DNA from: CAVZGO01 sp963774935
GTDB taxonomy: Bacteria; Chloroflexota; Anaerolineae; Anaerolineales; UBA4823
Direction: 5' to 3'
DNA length: 64,000 nucleotides
Assembly (NCBI GenBank): GCA_963774935.1
Contig: CAVZGO010000003.1
Location: 1 to 64,000 of the forward strand
The position numbers were made by a program, and so were the translations under genes. The number at the start of each line of letters is the position of its first letter. Position 1 is the first letter of the stretch. A model generated the notes under the pieces. The model was not told the DNA's origin and searched no databases. It saw nothing but the letters and a program-made list of their open reading frames with translations. This document shows, in pieces, positions 53,015 to 63,411 of the stretch.

Positions 53015-53875
53015 ATGCAGTCGATTGTGGTTTTCCTTTCTGATTTAATCATCTCAAGCAAGGTAGAAATCTGTGCGAGAGAGCTCGGTTTTGTTTTCAT
53101 TGATTTACCTTCAGAGAATAGATTCTCGAGCATTTTTGAGAATGAGGCGACCAATGGCTCCGTAAGTCACGCTAGACTTACGAATGATTATCTATCCGGT
53201 AGGGATGGTGCTTTAATTGATTTATTATCAAGTAACAATCCTGCATTGGTGATATTCGACCTGGACGACCGCGTTATACCGTGGAAAGATTTAATGACCA
53301 CAATCACTTCATCCCCAGCAACCCGCAGAATTCCTATCATTGGTTTTGGTCCGCATGTGAAACCAGCGATTTTGAAAGTTGGCATGCAATTAGGTGCGGT
53401 TGCTACTTATCCTCGATCACAATTTATCTCAAAAATGTCTGAGCTGGTTCTTCGACATGCAAAGGTAGTGGACGAGAATGGCATTCTGAATACTTGTCAG
53501 GACCCACTTTCGGTTCATGCAATACAAGGTTTAGAGTTATTTAATCAGGGAGAATACTTTGAGGCCCATGAATTATTGGAGGTTGCCTGGAAAGCCGACC
53601 CAACACCAGGTAGAGAACTCTACCGAGCCATCCTGCAAATTGGGATTGCATACCTTCAGATTGAGCGGAGAAATTATAATAGTGCAATTAAAATGTTCTT
53701 AAGGGTGAGACAATGGATTAGTCCTATCCCAGAAATATGCAGAGGTGTAGATGTAGCAGATCTAAGAATGAATGCTCAACTAGTCTACGATGCCTTGGTT
53801 GCATTAGGACCTGGTGGTATCGCCCAGTTTGATAAGAGACTCTTCAGACCGATTAAATTTTCAGCCAAAAGGTAA
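53015..53875 (+). CDS. DUF309 protein with N-terminal receiver-like domain
   Basis: 286 residues from ATG 53015. Residues 1-150 look like a degenerate response-regulator receiver: LVIFDLDDRVIPW, PIIGFGPHVKPAILKVGMQLGAVATYPRS. Residues 165-260 are a DUF309 helical domain with its hallmark FNQGEYFEAHELLEVAWK. DUF309 function is unknown. The longer frame from 52913 is rejected because of the promoter at 53003 and overlap with rph. Confidence 0.82.
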   Translation: MQSIVVFLSDLIISSKVEICARELGFVFIDLPSENRFSSIFENEATNGSVSHARLTNDYLSGRDGALIDLLSSNNPALVIFDLDDRVIPWKDLMTTITSSPATRRIPIIGFGPHVKPAILKVGMQLGAVATYPRSQFISKMSELVLRHAKVVDENGILNTCQDPLSVHAIQGLELFNQGEYFEAHELLEVAWKADPTPGRELYRAILQIGIAYLQIERRNYNSAIKMFLRVRQWISPIPEICRGVDVADLRMNAQLVYDALVALGPGGIAQFDKRLFRPIKFSAKR

Positions 53876-53967
53876 TCACAATAATAAGTCCAAAATAACA
53901 TTTGATTAATCGTGGCGATTTGGGTGCCAGAAACTCGACAAATTCACTAATTCTAAATGGAGGCAAA

Positions 53968-54477
53968 ATGGAATACGAAGATCTAATCCGAAAGCGTTAT
54001 AGCGTCCGAGCGTATAAGTCTGATCCGGTTGAGGAGGAAAAATTAAATCAGGTGCTCGAGGCAGCCAGGTTGGCACCAACGGCTGCCAACCGGCAGCCGT
54101 TTCAGATCATCGTTATACACACGCAAGGTCGCGAAGAAGAATTATCACGAATCTATCATAAGCCCTGGTTTGTGCAGGCGCCACTATTGATATGTGCGGT
54201 GGGTGTCCCGAGGTACAGCTGGGTTCGAGTTGATCAGAGAAACTATCTCGATGTCGATATTGCGATTATCATGGATCACCTCATTCTATCTGCTGCAAAC
54301 CTTGGATTAGGCACCTGCTGGGTTGCCGCATTTAATAGTCAAGCGGCTAGAGAAGCTTTAAGCCTCCCAAATGAAGTTGAGCCCCTGATTTTCACACCTT
54401 TGGGATACCCTGCCGATACCCAGCCAGACCGGATTCGAAAACCGCTTACTGATTTAGTGCGATTTGAGAAGTGGTAA
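53968..54477 (+). CDS. Nitroreductase-family flavoprotein
   Basis: 169 residues from ATG 53968 (GGAGG upstream). FMN-binding nitroreductase fold: RKRYSVRAYKSDPV, ARLAPTAANRQPFQ, DIAIIMDHLILSAANLGLGTCWVAAF, PLGYPAD. Short members such as this reduce quinones, nitro compounds or act in cofactor metabolism; substrate unknown. The aminopeptidase gene begins 20 bp later. Confidence 0.92.
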   Translation: MEYEDLIRKRYSVRAYKSDPVEEEKLNQVLEAARLAPTAANRQPFQIIVIHTQGREEELSRIYHKPWFVQAPLLICAVGVPRYSWVRVDQRNYLDVDIAIIMDHLILSAANLGLGTCWVAAFNSQAAREALSLPNEVEPLIFTPLGYPADTQPDRIRKPLTDLVRFEKW

Positions 54478-54497
54478 ATCTAAAAATAGGAGATTGT

Positions 54498-56000
54498 ATG
54501 GATATTAAGGTCGAAGTAGGTAATATTGTCGAAGTTGATGCCGACACAATCATCGTAAATTTATTTGAAGGCGTTAGCTACCCAGGAGGAGCAACCGGTG
54601 CTGTCGATCTTGCTCTGGGTGGCGCAATACAAGATTTAATTGCAGGGGGTGATTTTAAAGGCAAACAAGAGGATGTAGCAGTCATTTATCCACGCGGATC
54701 GATCCGTCCTCGGCGGGTCCTGGTAGTTGGACTTGGAAAAGTAGAGAATTTTAACCTGGAGGTCGTACGCCGCGCCTCTGCTGCAGCAATCAAACGTGCG
54801 AGGGATCTTAATGCAAAGAAAGTAGCAACAATCATTCATGGTGGCGGGATTGGTGGATTAGATCTTCAAGAAGCCGCGCAGGCGACAGTCGAGGGGTCTT
54901 TACTGGCACTGTATCGATACCAGGCACCGCGCAGATCGCCGGATGAACCCAAAGAAATATTCTCGCTACAGATTGTAGAAATTGATCCATCAAAAATCCG
55001 TGCACTCGAAGCTGCAGCCAGGCGCGCTCAGATGATTGTTGAAAGCGTCTATCTGGCACGTGATTTAGTCAACCTTCCACCAAATGTTGCAACACCAACA
55101 AAATTAGCACAGGTAGCAGTCGATATTGCGAATGCGCACAGGATGCGTTTGACGATCGGCGATCGCGAATGGGCAGCAGAGCAAGGTATGGGAGCCTTCC
55201 TGGCTGTCGCAAAAGGAGCTGGTGAACCTCCAAAGTTCATTGTTCTGGAACATAACGCGGATAAGGAGCACCTTGACACCCTGGTGTTGGTGGGTAAAGG
55301 AATAACTTTCGACACCGGAGGTATCTCTATAAAGCCATCCGAAAAAATGGATGAAATGAAATCAGATATGGGCGGTGCTGCAGCGGTAATCTGCACAATG
55401 GATGTCGTCGGTAAGTTAAATCTTCCTCTTAGAGTGATTGGGATAGCACCTTGCACCGAGAATATGCCCGATGGACTTGCCTTTCGACCAGCAGATGTGA
55501 TCACCGCTAGTAACGGAAAAACGGTGGAAATCATCAGTACAGATGCAGAAGGCAGACTAATCCTCGCTGACGCGCTTGTTTATGCCAGCCGGTTCAATCC
55601 AAAAGCAGTTATCGATCTTGCAACCTTGACAGGAGCTTGTGTAATTGCACTAGGTGATGGCGTAGCAGCGGGGATGTTCACGTCCGATGATAAATTGAGG
55701 GACCGACTGCTGGTAAGCGCCAGCAAGACCCATGAGCGTGTATGGCAATTGCCCTTATGGGAAGATTATCGACAAAAAATAAAGTCCGATTCTGCTGATA
55801 TGAAAAACACAGGAGGGCGTGCAGGCGGGGTTGGAACATCTGCAATATTCTTAAAGGAATTCACAAGCTATCCTTGGGTGCATTTAGACATTGCTCCGAT
55901 GGCATTAGCCACAAAGGAAAATGGTTACATTACAAGTGGCGGCACGGGATTTGGCGTACGACTTTTAGTGGATTTCTTAAGTAAATGGCAAGACAACTAG
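54498..56000 (+). CDS. pepA: Leucyl aminopeptidase (M17)
   Basis: 500 residues from ATG 54498 (AGGAG 6 bp upstream). M17 hallmarks: LVNLPPNVATPTKLA, KGITFDTGGISIKPSEKM, SDMGGAAAVI, and STDAEGRLILADAL, where the usual first residue of the signature is Asn. Hexameric cytoplasmic di-zinc peptidase releasing N-terminal residues from peptides. With the M24 enzyme it suggests active peptide turnover. Confidence 0.95.
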   Translation: MDIKVEVGNIVEVDADTIIVNLFEGVSYPGGATGAVDLALGGAIQDLIAGGDFKGKQEDVAVIYPRGSIRPRRVLVVGLGKVENFNLEVVRRASAAAIKRARDLNAKKVATIIHGGGIGGLDLQEAAQATVEGSLLALYRYQAPRRSPDEPKEIFSLQIVEIDPSKIRALEAAARRAQMIVESVYLARDLVNLPPNVATPTKLAQVAVDIANAHRMRLTIGDREWAAEQGMGAFLAVAKGAGEPPKFIVLEHNADKEHLDTLVLVGKGITFDTGGISIKPSEKMDEMKSDMGGAAAVICTMDVVGKLNLPLRVIGIAPCTENMPDGLAFRPADVITASNGKTVEIISTDAEGRLILADALVYASRFNPKAVIDLATLTGACVIALGDGVAAGMFTSDDKLRDRLLVSASKTHERVWQLPLWEDYRQKIKSDSADMKNTGGRAGGVGTSAIFLKEFTSYPWVHLDIAPMALATKENGYITSGGTGFGVRLLVDFLSKWQDN

Positions 56001-56054
56001 ATTAACAGGTTTATAATTTATACCGTTAAATACTGAAATTTGATCGAGGTTGGT

Positions 56055-56282
56055 ATGCCGATTTATGAATATGTATGTCAGGATTGCGGAATGCATTTTG
56101 ATGCATTGCGGATGATGAAGGATGCCGACGAATTCATCCAATGTGCTGATTGTAAAAGTTTGAACACCCACAGGTGCATATCTGTTTTTTCTGCTTTTAG
56201 TGGTGGAAAATCTGTTGCGGGACCTGCTTCCGGTTGCTCTAGCTGCTCTGGTGGAGCTTGCTCCTCTTGTGGTAGGAATTAA
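56055..56282 (+). CDS. FmdB-family zinc ribbon protein
   Basis: 75 residues from ATG 56055 (GAGG upstream). MPIYEYVCQDCGMHFD and IQCADCKS give the CxxC...CxxC zinc ribbon of the FmdB/putative regulatory protein family. The tail GCSSCSGGACSSCGRN adds a second Cys-rich knuckle. Function unknown; often near translation or peptidase genes. Its end overlaps the end of the convergent glycosyltransferase by 4 bp. Confidence 0.9.
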   Translation: MPIYEYVCQDCGMHFDALRMMKDADEFIQCADCKSLNTHRCISVFSAFSGGKSVAGPASGCSSCSGGACSSCGRN

Positions 56283-57514
56283 TCTTCTTGAGTGAGCTCA
56301 ATCAGATGAGAGAGCAATCGCTCAGCAAGTTGTGATCTGGAATAATGAAGTGCAGTAAAAGCCCGACCATTATTACCCATCTGGGTAAGGAAGTCGGGTT
56401 TTTTCATTAATTCTGGAAGGATCTCTGCGATTGCAGTTGCACTACCGGGTTGAATGAAGATACCACCATGAATTTGCTCCATGAGCTGGCGCGCTTCGCC
56501 ATCGACGCTGAGCAGAATGGGTCTCGAACATGCCCATGCATCAAACATTTTCGAGGGCAGAGCGCCTTTGAAGATCTCCTGGTCGACGAGCGGCACCAGA
56601 GCGATATCAGCAGCGGAAAGGTATTGGGGGATTTCTTCTCTGGGCAGATGGGGCAGTAGTGTCATATTTTGAAGCTGATAATGATTAACCAACGACTCGA
56701 TTTTGTCACGTCTTGGGCCATCGCCGATGAGTAGAAATTGAATCTGGGTATTGTCTTTCAAAAGTTGTGCAGCTTCGACGACCGATTCTAATCCCTGTGC
56801 GATTCCGAAAATGCCTGTATAGATAACTGTAAATTTATCTTGCAAATTTAAATATTTGCGGGAGGCGTTCCGGTGTTCCGGGTTAAAAGTAAATAGCTCG
56901 GTATTAGCGCCATTTGGTATGAGAACAAGTTTATCGGCAGGTATTCCTCTATTAATCAGCCGATCGTAAATTCCTTGCGTGACGACGATAATACGAGACG
57001 CGCTGCGATAGCACAATTTCTCCAGCTTTGTGGCGAGTTTTATTGATTTTTGATCTTGTAATTCTCCTAACGCGACAGCAGATTCTGGCCATAAATCGCG
57101 CACTTCGAATACGAGGTGGGTGCGTTTGATCTTGGACAACCAAACGGCAGCGCCACCAACAAATAGAGGCGGAGATGAAGCATAAATCAAATCATAACGA
57201 CCATGTGTCAGGAATAAACCCGCCAGAAATGCATTTACCATGAAAGTGAGATAGAAAAACAATCTTGTCCGTAAGTTTTTGGTGCGGGAGGTTTTCACCC
57301 ACACTCGTATGATGTCAATTCCTTCCATCTCATCTCTCTCCCACCAGCGTCCCCTATAGGCTTCTGGGATGATTCCAATTGGGTGATTTGGAAATTCAGA
57401 AATTACAGTGACTGCGTGGCCTAGTCGAACGAAGTTTCGAGTCATCTCAAAGGCACGGGTCTGCGTGGCGCCGGATTCTGGTGGAAAGTATTGTGAAATA
57501 TATAAAATACGCAT
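56279..57514 (-). CDS. Glycosyltransferase family 4 (WbuB-like)
   Basis: 411 residues, GT-B fold. N-terminal ILYISQYFPPESGATQTRAFEM, then ASSPPLFVGGAAVWLSKIKRTHLVFEVRDLWPESAVALG, typical of the WbuB branch that adds N-acetyl sugars in O-antigen synthesis. C-terminal domain with VIYTGIFGIAQGLES, LLIGDGPRRDKIE and ALVPLVDQEIFKGALPSKMFDAWA. Last gene of the minus-strand surface-polysaccharide run; convergent with FmdB. Confidence 0.9.
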   Translation of the reverse strand: MRILYISQYFPPESGATQTRAFEMTRNFVRLGHAVTVISEFPNHPIGIIPEAYRGRWWERDEMEGIDIIRVWVKTSRTKNLRTRLFFYLTFMVNAFLAGLFLTHGRYDLIYASSPPLFVGGAAVWLSKIKRTHLVFEVRDLWPESAVALGELQDQKSIKLATKLEKLCYRSASRIIVVTQGIYDRLINRGIPADKLVLIPNGANTELFTFNPEHRNASRKYLNLQDKFTVIYTGIFGIAQGLESVVEAAQLLKDNTQIQFLLIGDGPRRDKIESLVNHYQLQNMTLLPHLPREEIPQYLSAADIALVPLVDQEIFKGALPSKMFDAWACSRPILLSVDGEARQLMEQIHGGIFIQPGSATAIAEILPELMKKPDFLTQMGNNGRAFTALHYSRSQLAERLLSHLIELTQED

Positions 57515-57545
57515 CAGGTGAAGTTGACCTTTACATGAATATTTC

Positions 57546-58703
57546 TCATTTCTGTAACAACGACTGATAAAGGCGATTCAGGCTGGCAGCCAGGCTTTCC
57601 CAGTTGTACGAATTACGGATAGCCGATCTCCCATTCTCACCCAACGTTTTCGGGGTATTCGGGTCCATCCACCAAGAACACAGTAATTCAACTGTTGTGT
57701 CACGATCCGTCGGATTTACCAGTGCGCCGCATTTTGTTGATTCAACTAAATTCTGGATTAGAGGGAAATTGCTACATATTACTGGTAAGCCAGCAGCCAT
57801 GTATTCAAACAATTTTACAGGTATCGCGGCAATATATCGTGGTTCTGGTTGGAGAAGTGCTAATCCCACATCACCTTCTTGTAGGATTTCGTGGATATGA
57901 TCGTATTGTATCCATTTATGGAATTTGACATGGGATTCTACACCTCTGGCAATTTCCCAGAAGTGCTTTTCTTCTTCTACTGGTGTAAATACCCCCGCTA
58001 AAATTAACCGTGTGGGAATATTTCGGTCGAGGAGGGCACGCAATAAATTTAGATATGCGATGCTTCCTCTGTCGTTTGAGATGCGCCCTGTATACAGCAG
58101 GTTTAGGGTAGATTTGGAGAAAACGCTTGTCGGGGTGTTGCATAATTCAATCGAAGGGTAGTGCCCGATAACGAGCACTCGAGAATTAATCGCTCTATAT
58201 ATATTTGCTAGCGAATCATCCACTGTTATGATCGCATCTGCCCTTCTGGCAAGCGATCGTTCGGCATATTTAATAATCCAATAGATGCAAATTCCTGCAA
58301 TCCCTCGTAATCGAGGTTTTACCAGATCCGCATAATATTCGTGTGCATCATAGATAGCAGATGTATTATTTCTGCGGCACCAATACAAGCCCACGGGAAG
58401 GGTGTCAAAATCATGACAATGCACCAGATCTGGTTTCATTTCAGATAAAACAGAAAGGGCTGCCTGCCAAAAACGAAATATCCGATTAATTTGGCGCGCA
58501 CCTAAAGCATAATCGGATCTAGCCGATTGAATTCGAATCACCTCAATTCCTGCTGCCAATTCTTCTTTAGCCCTGAATTCAGCTTTCCGGTCCCAGCAAA
58601 TTATCGTAATGTGGTAGCCGTGCTGGTTTAGACTTCGAGCCTCCTTCAGCACTCGCGGATCCGGTCGAAAAGGGTTTGACAGAAGCATTGCTATATGCGT
58701 CAT
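57546..58703 (-). CDS. Glycosyltransferase family 4
   Basis: 385 residues. IAMLLSNPFRPDPRVLKEARSL at the N-terminus, LVHCHDFDTLPVGLYW, YDAHEYYADL, then LLYTGRISNDRGSIAYLNLL and VKLFEYMAAGLPVICSNFPLIQNLVE in the nucleotide-sugar domain. Sugar and linkage cannot be told. Its start overlaps the stop of the upstream glycosyltransferase by 4 bp. Confidence 0.9.
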   Translation of the reverse strand: MTHIAMLLSNPFRPDPRVLKEARSLNQHGYHITIICWDRKAEFRAKEELAAGIEVIRIQSARSDYALGARQINRIFRFWQAALSVLSEMKPDLVHCHDFDTLPVGLYWCRRNNTSAIYDAHEYYADLVKPRLRGIAGICIYWIIKYAERSLARRADAIITVDDSLANIYRAINSRVLVIGHYPSIELCNTPTSVFSKSTLNLLYTGRISNDRGSIAYLNLLRALLDRNIPTRLILAGVFTPVEEEKHFWEIARGVESHVKFHKWIQYDHIHEILQEGDVGLALLQPEPRYIAAIPVKLFEYMAAGLPVICSNFPLIQNLVESTKCGALVNPTDRDTTVELLCSWWMDPNTPKTLGENGRSAIRNSYNWESLAASLNRLYQSLLQK

Positions 58704-59824
58704 GATTTACCACGATCCAATAATTGCCAATATAAATCTTCCATCCGCTGCATCTGGGAATTATGACTGGCACGCGTCTGGATCACGACAGGTGCAATGG
58801 ATCTGCAGTTTTGACGAAACTGATGATCCCGTAATGTTTTAAGGATTGCATTTGCAATCGCTGCTGGATCCTTCGGAGGAACCTTATAGCCTGTTTTTCC
58901 TTCAACAATCCATGGCTCAAGGGATGGTATATCACTCGCAACTACCGGTATTCCGCAGGCTAATGCTTCCAGCACTGAAACTGGGGTGCCATCATGGTCT
59001 GGTATAGAGACAACCAGGCTGATTTTTTGGAGCAAGTCTGCCATTTCGATGCCTGGCGTTATGGCGTGTTTCCACTCGATAGACGAGGATATACCGAGGC
59101 TTGACGCCAGATTTTCGAGCTTATCGAGATACACAGGATCTTGATTGTGCACTAAAAATATAAATTGCGTCTCTGGAAATTCCTTTAGTACCGATTTGGC
59201 AGCATGCAGAATTTTATCCTGGTTGTAAAGAGGCTTAATTGCCCGAATGCTCAAGACTTGTAGTGGAAATTTGTCAGCCTCGGCAAAATCCACAGATCGT
59301 CCTTGTGGAAAAAAGATATTTGTGTCAACACCCCAAAATATGTGATGTACATTTTCTGGTAATGCACCAAATTCGATCGATTTTTGAACCAATTGCTCGG
59401 ATGGTGCTGTGACAAGGTCAGATTTTTTGATAGAAAAATGCGCCAAACGATTAGCGATCCAGGATTTCTGCGGATGGAGCAGTAAATCACTGCCCCAGGC
59501 AGAAACCACAAGCGGGTGAAACCCTGAAAAAGCTCCAAGCCAGCCAGCGCTTGAGACCCGGTGTGCGTGCAAAATATCAGGTTGCCATTTTTGTATTATC
59601 TGGCGTGTCCAGTATGCCCATAAAGGCCAACGTGTTAGTGAAGCATTATATTTGGTTGCAATGTCGAAAATCTCAATCCCTGGCCATGGATCCTGTAATG
59701 GAGCGTCCGCGATCAGGCCAACAGTATGCCCCTTAGCGCAAAACCAATCCAACCAGCGTCGAGTGTGGATGCTGTTAGGATTTGAAATGAATAATACCTT
59801 GAAACTTCTATTTGACGTTAGCAT
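58700..59824 (-). CDS. Glycosyltransferase family 4
   Basis: 374 residues. VLFISNPNSIHTRRWLDWFCAKGH, ILHAHRVSSAGWLG and VVSAWGSDLLLHPQ in the acceptor domain; FVDFAEADKFP-type linker, then HDGTPVSVLEALACGIPVVASDIPS and EPWIVEGKTGYKVPPKDP, the EX7E-type donor site. Starts about 20 bp after the previous gene of the run. Confidence 0.9.
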   Translation of the reverse strand: MLTSNRSFKVLFISNPNSIHTRRWLDWFCAKGHTVGLIADAPLQDPWPGIEIFDIATKYNASLTRWPLWAYWTRQIIQKWQPDILHAHRVSSAGWLGAFSGFHPLVVSAWGSDLLLHPQKSWIANRLAHFSIKKSDLVTAPSEQLVQKSIEFGALPENVHHIFWGVDTNIFFPQGRSVDFAEADKFPLQVLSIRAIKPLYNQDKILHAAKSVLKEFPETQFIFLVHNQDPVYLDKLENLASSLGISSSIEWKHAITPGIEMADLLQKISLVVSIPDHDGTPVSVLEALACGIPVVASDIPSLEPWIVEGKTGYKVPPKDPAAIANAILKTLRDHQFRQNCRSIAPVVIQTRASHNSQMQRMEDLYWQLLDRGKS

Positions 59825-59843
59825 TGCTGATGTTCAAGTATGT

Positions 59844-61091
59844 CTATGACCCCAGGGTTATTTCATCCAGATAGCCAGCCAATTGCGCTGTCAGGTTCTC
59901 TCGGTTATATCGATTAATTACAGCTTCGTTAAATCCTACCCATTTCTCGCCATTACTCCATGCATCGAATAATTCACCGAGTCGATTTGCGATAGATTGA
60001 AGATCAGTTGGATGGGCGACCACTCCTGCAGCAGCTTCTTTTATCAAGTCTGCAGCTACACCTGGCGGCGCAAGAGCCAGTATTGGTTTTCTGACAGCAA
60101 GGTATTCGAATATTTTACCGGTATAAATCCCCTCTGAGCCTGGTATGTCACCAATGACAAGCAGCAAGGCATCAGCAGACATTATCTGAATAATGCTTTC
60201 TTTGTGAGTTAGATAGCCTTGATAATCAACGATATTCTCGAGCCCGGATTTCTCGATTTCAGACATCAGATCTCTTGATACGCTACCAACCAGTACCAAC
60301 TGAAACTTTGTTTCAGGAATTCTTCCTGAGTTGATAGCATGTTGAATACCGACAAGAAGGTTTTTTAAAGAACGCTGCTGCCCATAAAGTGTTCCAGAAT
60401 AAACGAGACGAAACTTGTCGGTACTCTTTGGCTGGAAAGCATGATCCGAGAAGTCCGCCGGGTCGTAACCGTTGGTTATAACTCGAATTTTATCTGTTAC
60501 AGGTTGAAAATTAGCTTGAATTCTTTCCTTCATAGGCTGGCTGACAACTGTGAGTAAATTGCTGCCCTGAAGTACATTTCTTTCTAATGTCTCAGTTTGC
60601 TTTCGATGCCATTGGGTAGCAAAGAATATTGCATTATTGCCTGTCCAGAGATCTCTGTAATCGGCTATCCACGGTAGCCCGGTCCGGGCACTTAACTCGA
60701 GACCGACTAAATGAGCGATATAAGGAGGCGCGGTTGATAGAATCGCATTAATCTTATGATCCTTAATCGACCTTATGCCTTCATTAATAGCATTTTCTCG
60801 CCAACGTCGCTGTGGATCAGAAAATAAAAACCATTTTGAGAAGAAATTCCGTGCTCGCCAAGGAAGCCAAACCGGCAAACCTTTATCGATCGCAGAAATG
60901 ATGGGAGCATCGCTGGTGATTTCATTCTGGAGGGTTGGATCCACCGTGGCATACCGGTCCGGAGTGGTGGTCAGAATCACTGGTTTCCAGCCGTAATGCG
61001 GCAAATATTTCACAAATTTTAAAATACGCTGTACACCACCACCACCACCAGGCGGAAAATAGTAAGTGACGACCAGCAATTTTTTATCCAT
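59844..61091 (-). CDS. Glycosyltransferase family 4
   Basis: 415 residues. LVVTYYFPPGGGGGVQRILKFVKYL, WKPVILTTTPDRY, ILSTAPPYIAHLVGL, WIADYRDLWTGNN, then RLVYSGTLYGQQRS and KIFEYLAVRKPILALAPPG. Resembles GT4 enzymes of polysaccharide loci in which a DLW motif is kept. Preceded by the DegT gene at 13 bp. Confidence 0.9.
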   Translation of the reverse strand: MDKKLLVVTYYFPPGGGGGVQRILKFVKYLPHYGWKPVILTTTPDRYATVDPTLQNEITSDAPIISAIDKGLPVWLPWRARNFFSKWFLFSDPQRRWRENAINEGIRSIKDHKINAILSTAPPYIAHLVGLELSARTGLPWIADYRDLWTGNNAIFFATQWHRKQTETLERNVLQGSNLLTVVSQPMKERIQANFQPVTDKIRVITNGYDPADFSDHAFQPKSTDKFRLVYSGTLYGQQRSLKNLLVGIQHAINSGRIPETKFQLVLVGSVSRDLMSEIEKSGLENIVDYQGYLTHKESIIQIMSADALLLVIGDIPGSEGIYTGKIFEYLAVRKPILALAPPGVAADLIKEAAAGVVAHPTDLQSIANRLGELFDAWSNGEKWVGFNEAVINRYNRENLTAQLAGYLDEITLGS

Positions 61092-61104
61092 GATCTGTCC
61101 CTGA

Positions 61105-62266
61105 TTAGAGGGAACGGTGTAAAGCAGAGATTACCAATTCAACTTGTGCCGGAGACATTCTGGGGAATAGTGGTAAAGTGACCACACGGCTCGCTATTTC
61201 CTCTGTGAGGGGGAGATCGCCTGGTTTATAGCCAAAACGCCGGCGGTAGTAAGTAAAGAGATGGATTGGTGGATAATGAATACTTGTCTGGATCCCAGCT
61301 AATTTCATCTGTTGGATAAATTGCCCGCGATCTGCTTGTTTGGGAAGTAATATAACAAATAAATGACCCGATGAGATACCAGTAGGTGTTTGGAATGGAA
61401 TGACAATCTCAGGGATGTCACTCAGTCCGAGAATATATTGGGATATTATATTTTGGCGCTGCTGATTATTTCTGGAGAGGAGATGAAGCTGGGCTAGTCC
61501 TAGCGCAGCACGGATTTCGTCTATTCGATAATTGTAGCCCAGCTCGATTACGTCGTATGTAGATGCATGTCCTTTGTGACGATCCCAGGTAAGACTTGTC
61601 ATTCCATGTGATCGCATCAAGCGTATGTGATTGGCCAGATCATCTTGGTTGGTGACGACCATTCCGCCCTCACCGGTAACCAAATTTTTATTGGCAAAGA
61701 AGCTGAAGCAGCCCAACGCGCCAAATGTTCCTGCCATGCGACCGTCGAGCTCTGGCACCGGGTGCATGCGCGGCATCCTCAACTATCGGTAAATCATATT
61801 GATTTGCTAATTCGATGATGCGGTTCATGTTGCATAGGTTACCACCGTAATGCATTACCATGATAGCCCGTGTGTTTGGCGTGATCTTCTTTTCGATTTC
61901 TACAGGAGAGATGCACAAATCCATTTCCCCAGATATCTCGGCGAAAACCGGAGTAGCCCCAGTATATAAAACCGCATTGGCAGTTGCTACAAATGATAGA
62001 GATGGCATGATTACTTCATCACCATCTTTGAGTCCTAAGGAAGCACAAGCCAGGTGGAGTGCAGTGGTTCCGTTTGAGACGGCAATTGCATGTTTTACCC
62101 CCAAATATTGACTAAATTCTGTTTCAAACTTTTGTGTAGTTTCACCCATCGAGAGCCAGCGCGAATCGAGAACCTGATTTACATAAGATTTCTCCAAGTC
62201 GCCAAGGTCAATATCAGATAGTGGAACTTTCCAAATGGGAGATGTATTAGGATCATTCACAATCAT
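61105..62266 (-). CDS. DegT/DnrJ/EryC1 sugar aminotransferase (frame broken once)
   Basis: About 387 residues when joined. First frame (from 62266): VPLSDIDLGDLEKSYV, HAIAVSNGTTALHLACASLGLKDGDEVIMPSLSFVATANAV (about residues 55-95), IVEDAAHAPGAR. One extra base near 61755 shifts into LDGRMAGTFGALGCFSFFANKNLVTGEGGMV, whose Lys is the PLP anchor, then the C-terminal domain. The enzyme transaminates a nucleotide-linked keto sugar to make an amino sugar for the glycan. The break is probably a sequencing error. Start overlaps the upstream gene by 4 bp. Confidence 0.87.
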
Positions 62267-63411
62267 TTATTTGTATTTGCGTCGAGCACCATTTGATAGG
62301 CATGAGAGAATTGGTTTGATATCGTTTCGTATCCGAAGTGGGATTTCGCATATTCAGAAATTGCATGTCTGTCGAAGCTATTATATTGGTTACATAGATC
62401 AACTATTGCGGTGGCTATGCTGACCGGGTCGTTGGGTGGCAATAGCCTGCCAAATTTTTCCGGAACGATCTCTGGTATCCCGCCGACACGACTTGCTATT
62501 ACGGGTAGACCACATGCAAATGCTTCAATAATAGCTGCTGGTTGGTTTTCCCATTGGCTCGGGAGGAGAAATATGTCCGCAGATCGTAATCTTTCAGCAA
62601 CTATTCGTTTTGGCAAAACTCCTTGTAAGGTAATCGCGTTGCTTAATCCTTCCAAGGTTATTTGTTTCTCAAGCTCACTGCGTAAAGGACCATCTCCAAT
62701 TATTTCTAATTTACTTGAAAAATTCAGGTCTTTTTTCAGTATTGCCAGAGCCGAAATTAAATCACTAATATTTTTATTCTCATCCAGACTCGCAATTGTT
62801 ATCAGGTGGCAGCAATCTGTCAGGCGTTTTTGTTCACTCGGAGAAAACAAGCTGGTGTCAACTGCATTCGGAATCTGCACCATAGGAGTGTTGACACCAA
62901 TTTGATTTAAGCGGGTTCCAAGATCTTTGGATACCGGCAAAATTAATGCCAGTCGATTTAAGAGAAAACGGATCTTTTCGATTTGATAACGTTTTAGTAG
63001 CCGGCGAGGGATTGCACTGGAATGCTCGGTCAAAACAGCTGGAATTTTATACCGATAGCTAAGGTACACAGCCAAGTCAGCTGTATTGAAAACATTTGCG
63101 TGGATAAGATCGGGATTATCACCATTCGTAGACAATTCCCGGAATACCGAATTTACTGAAGAAAAGCGCCGCATCCAGGTCGTTCGAGGAATTGGGGAGC
63201 GAGAATATTCCAGTTGGATCTCTGTGAGATTGCCATTATCCATTCGAATTGTGTGATACGGGCTTTTTAAACTCGGATTCACCCCTCGAATGTGAAGCAC
63301 GAATACTCTATTATTTAAGGCGATTGCTCGCGCGTGCTCTCGCACAAAAGTTCCAAAGATAGGAGTCTGATCGCTGGGATACCACTGTGTAATAAAGAAT
63401 ACACGAATCAT
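62263..63411 (-). CDS. Glycosyltransferase family 4
   Basis: 382 residues. FFITQWYPSDQTPIFGTFVREHARAI, LIHANVFNTADLAVYLSYRYKIPAVLTEHSS, VQIPNAVDTSLFSPSEQ, then IIGDGPLRSELE and NQPAAIIEAFACGLPVIASRVGGIPEIV, a textbook GT4 donor site. Overlaps both neighbours by 4 bp, so it is tightly co-transcribed with the flippase and DegT genes. Confidence 0.92.
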   Translation of the reverse strand: MIRVFFITQWYPSDQTPIFGTFVREHARAIALNNRVFVLHIRGVNPSLKSPYHTIRMDNGNLTEIQLEYSRSPIPRTTWMRRFSSVNSVFRELSTNGDNPDLIHANVFNTADLAVYLSYRYKIPAVLTEHSSAIPRRLLKRYQIEKIRFLLNRLALILPVSKDLGTRLNQIGVNTPMVQIPNAVDTSLFSPSEQKRLTDCCHLITIASLDENKNISDLISALAILKKDLNFSSKLEIIGDGPLRSELEKQITLEGLSNAITLQGVLPKRIVAERLRSADIFLLPSQWENQPAAIIEAFACGLPVIASRVGGIPEIVPEKFGRLLPPNDPVSIATAIVDLCNQYNSFDRHAISEYAKSHFGYETISNQFSHAYQMVLDANTNK

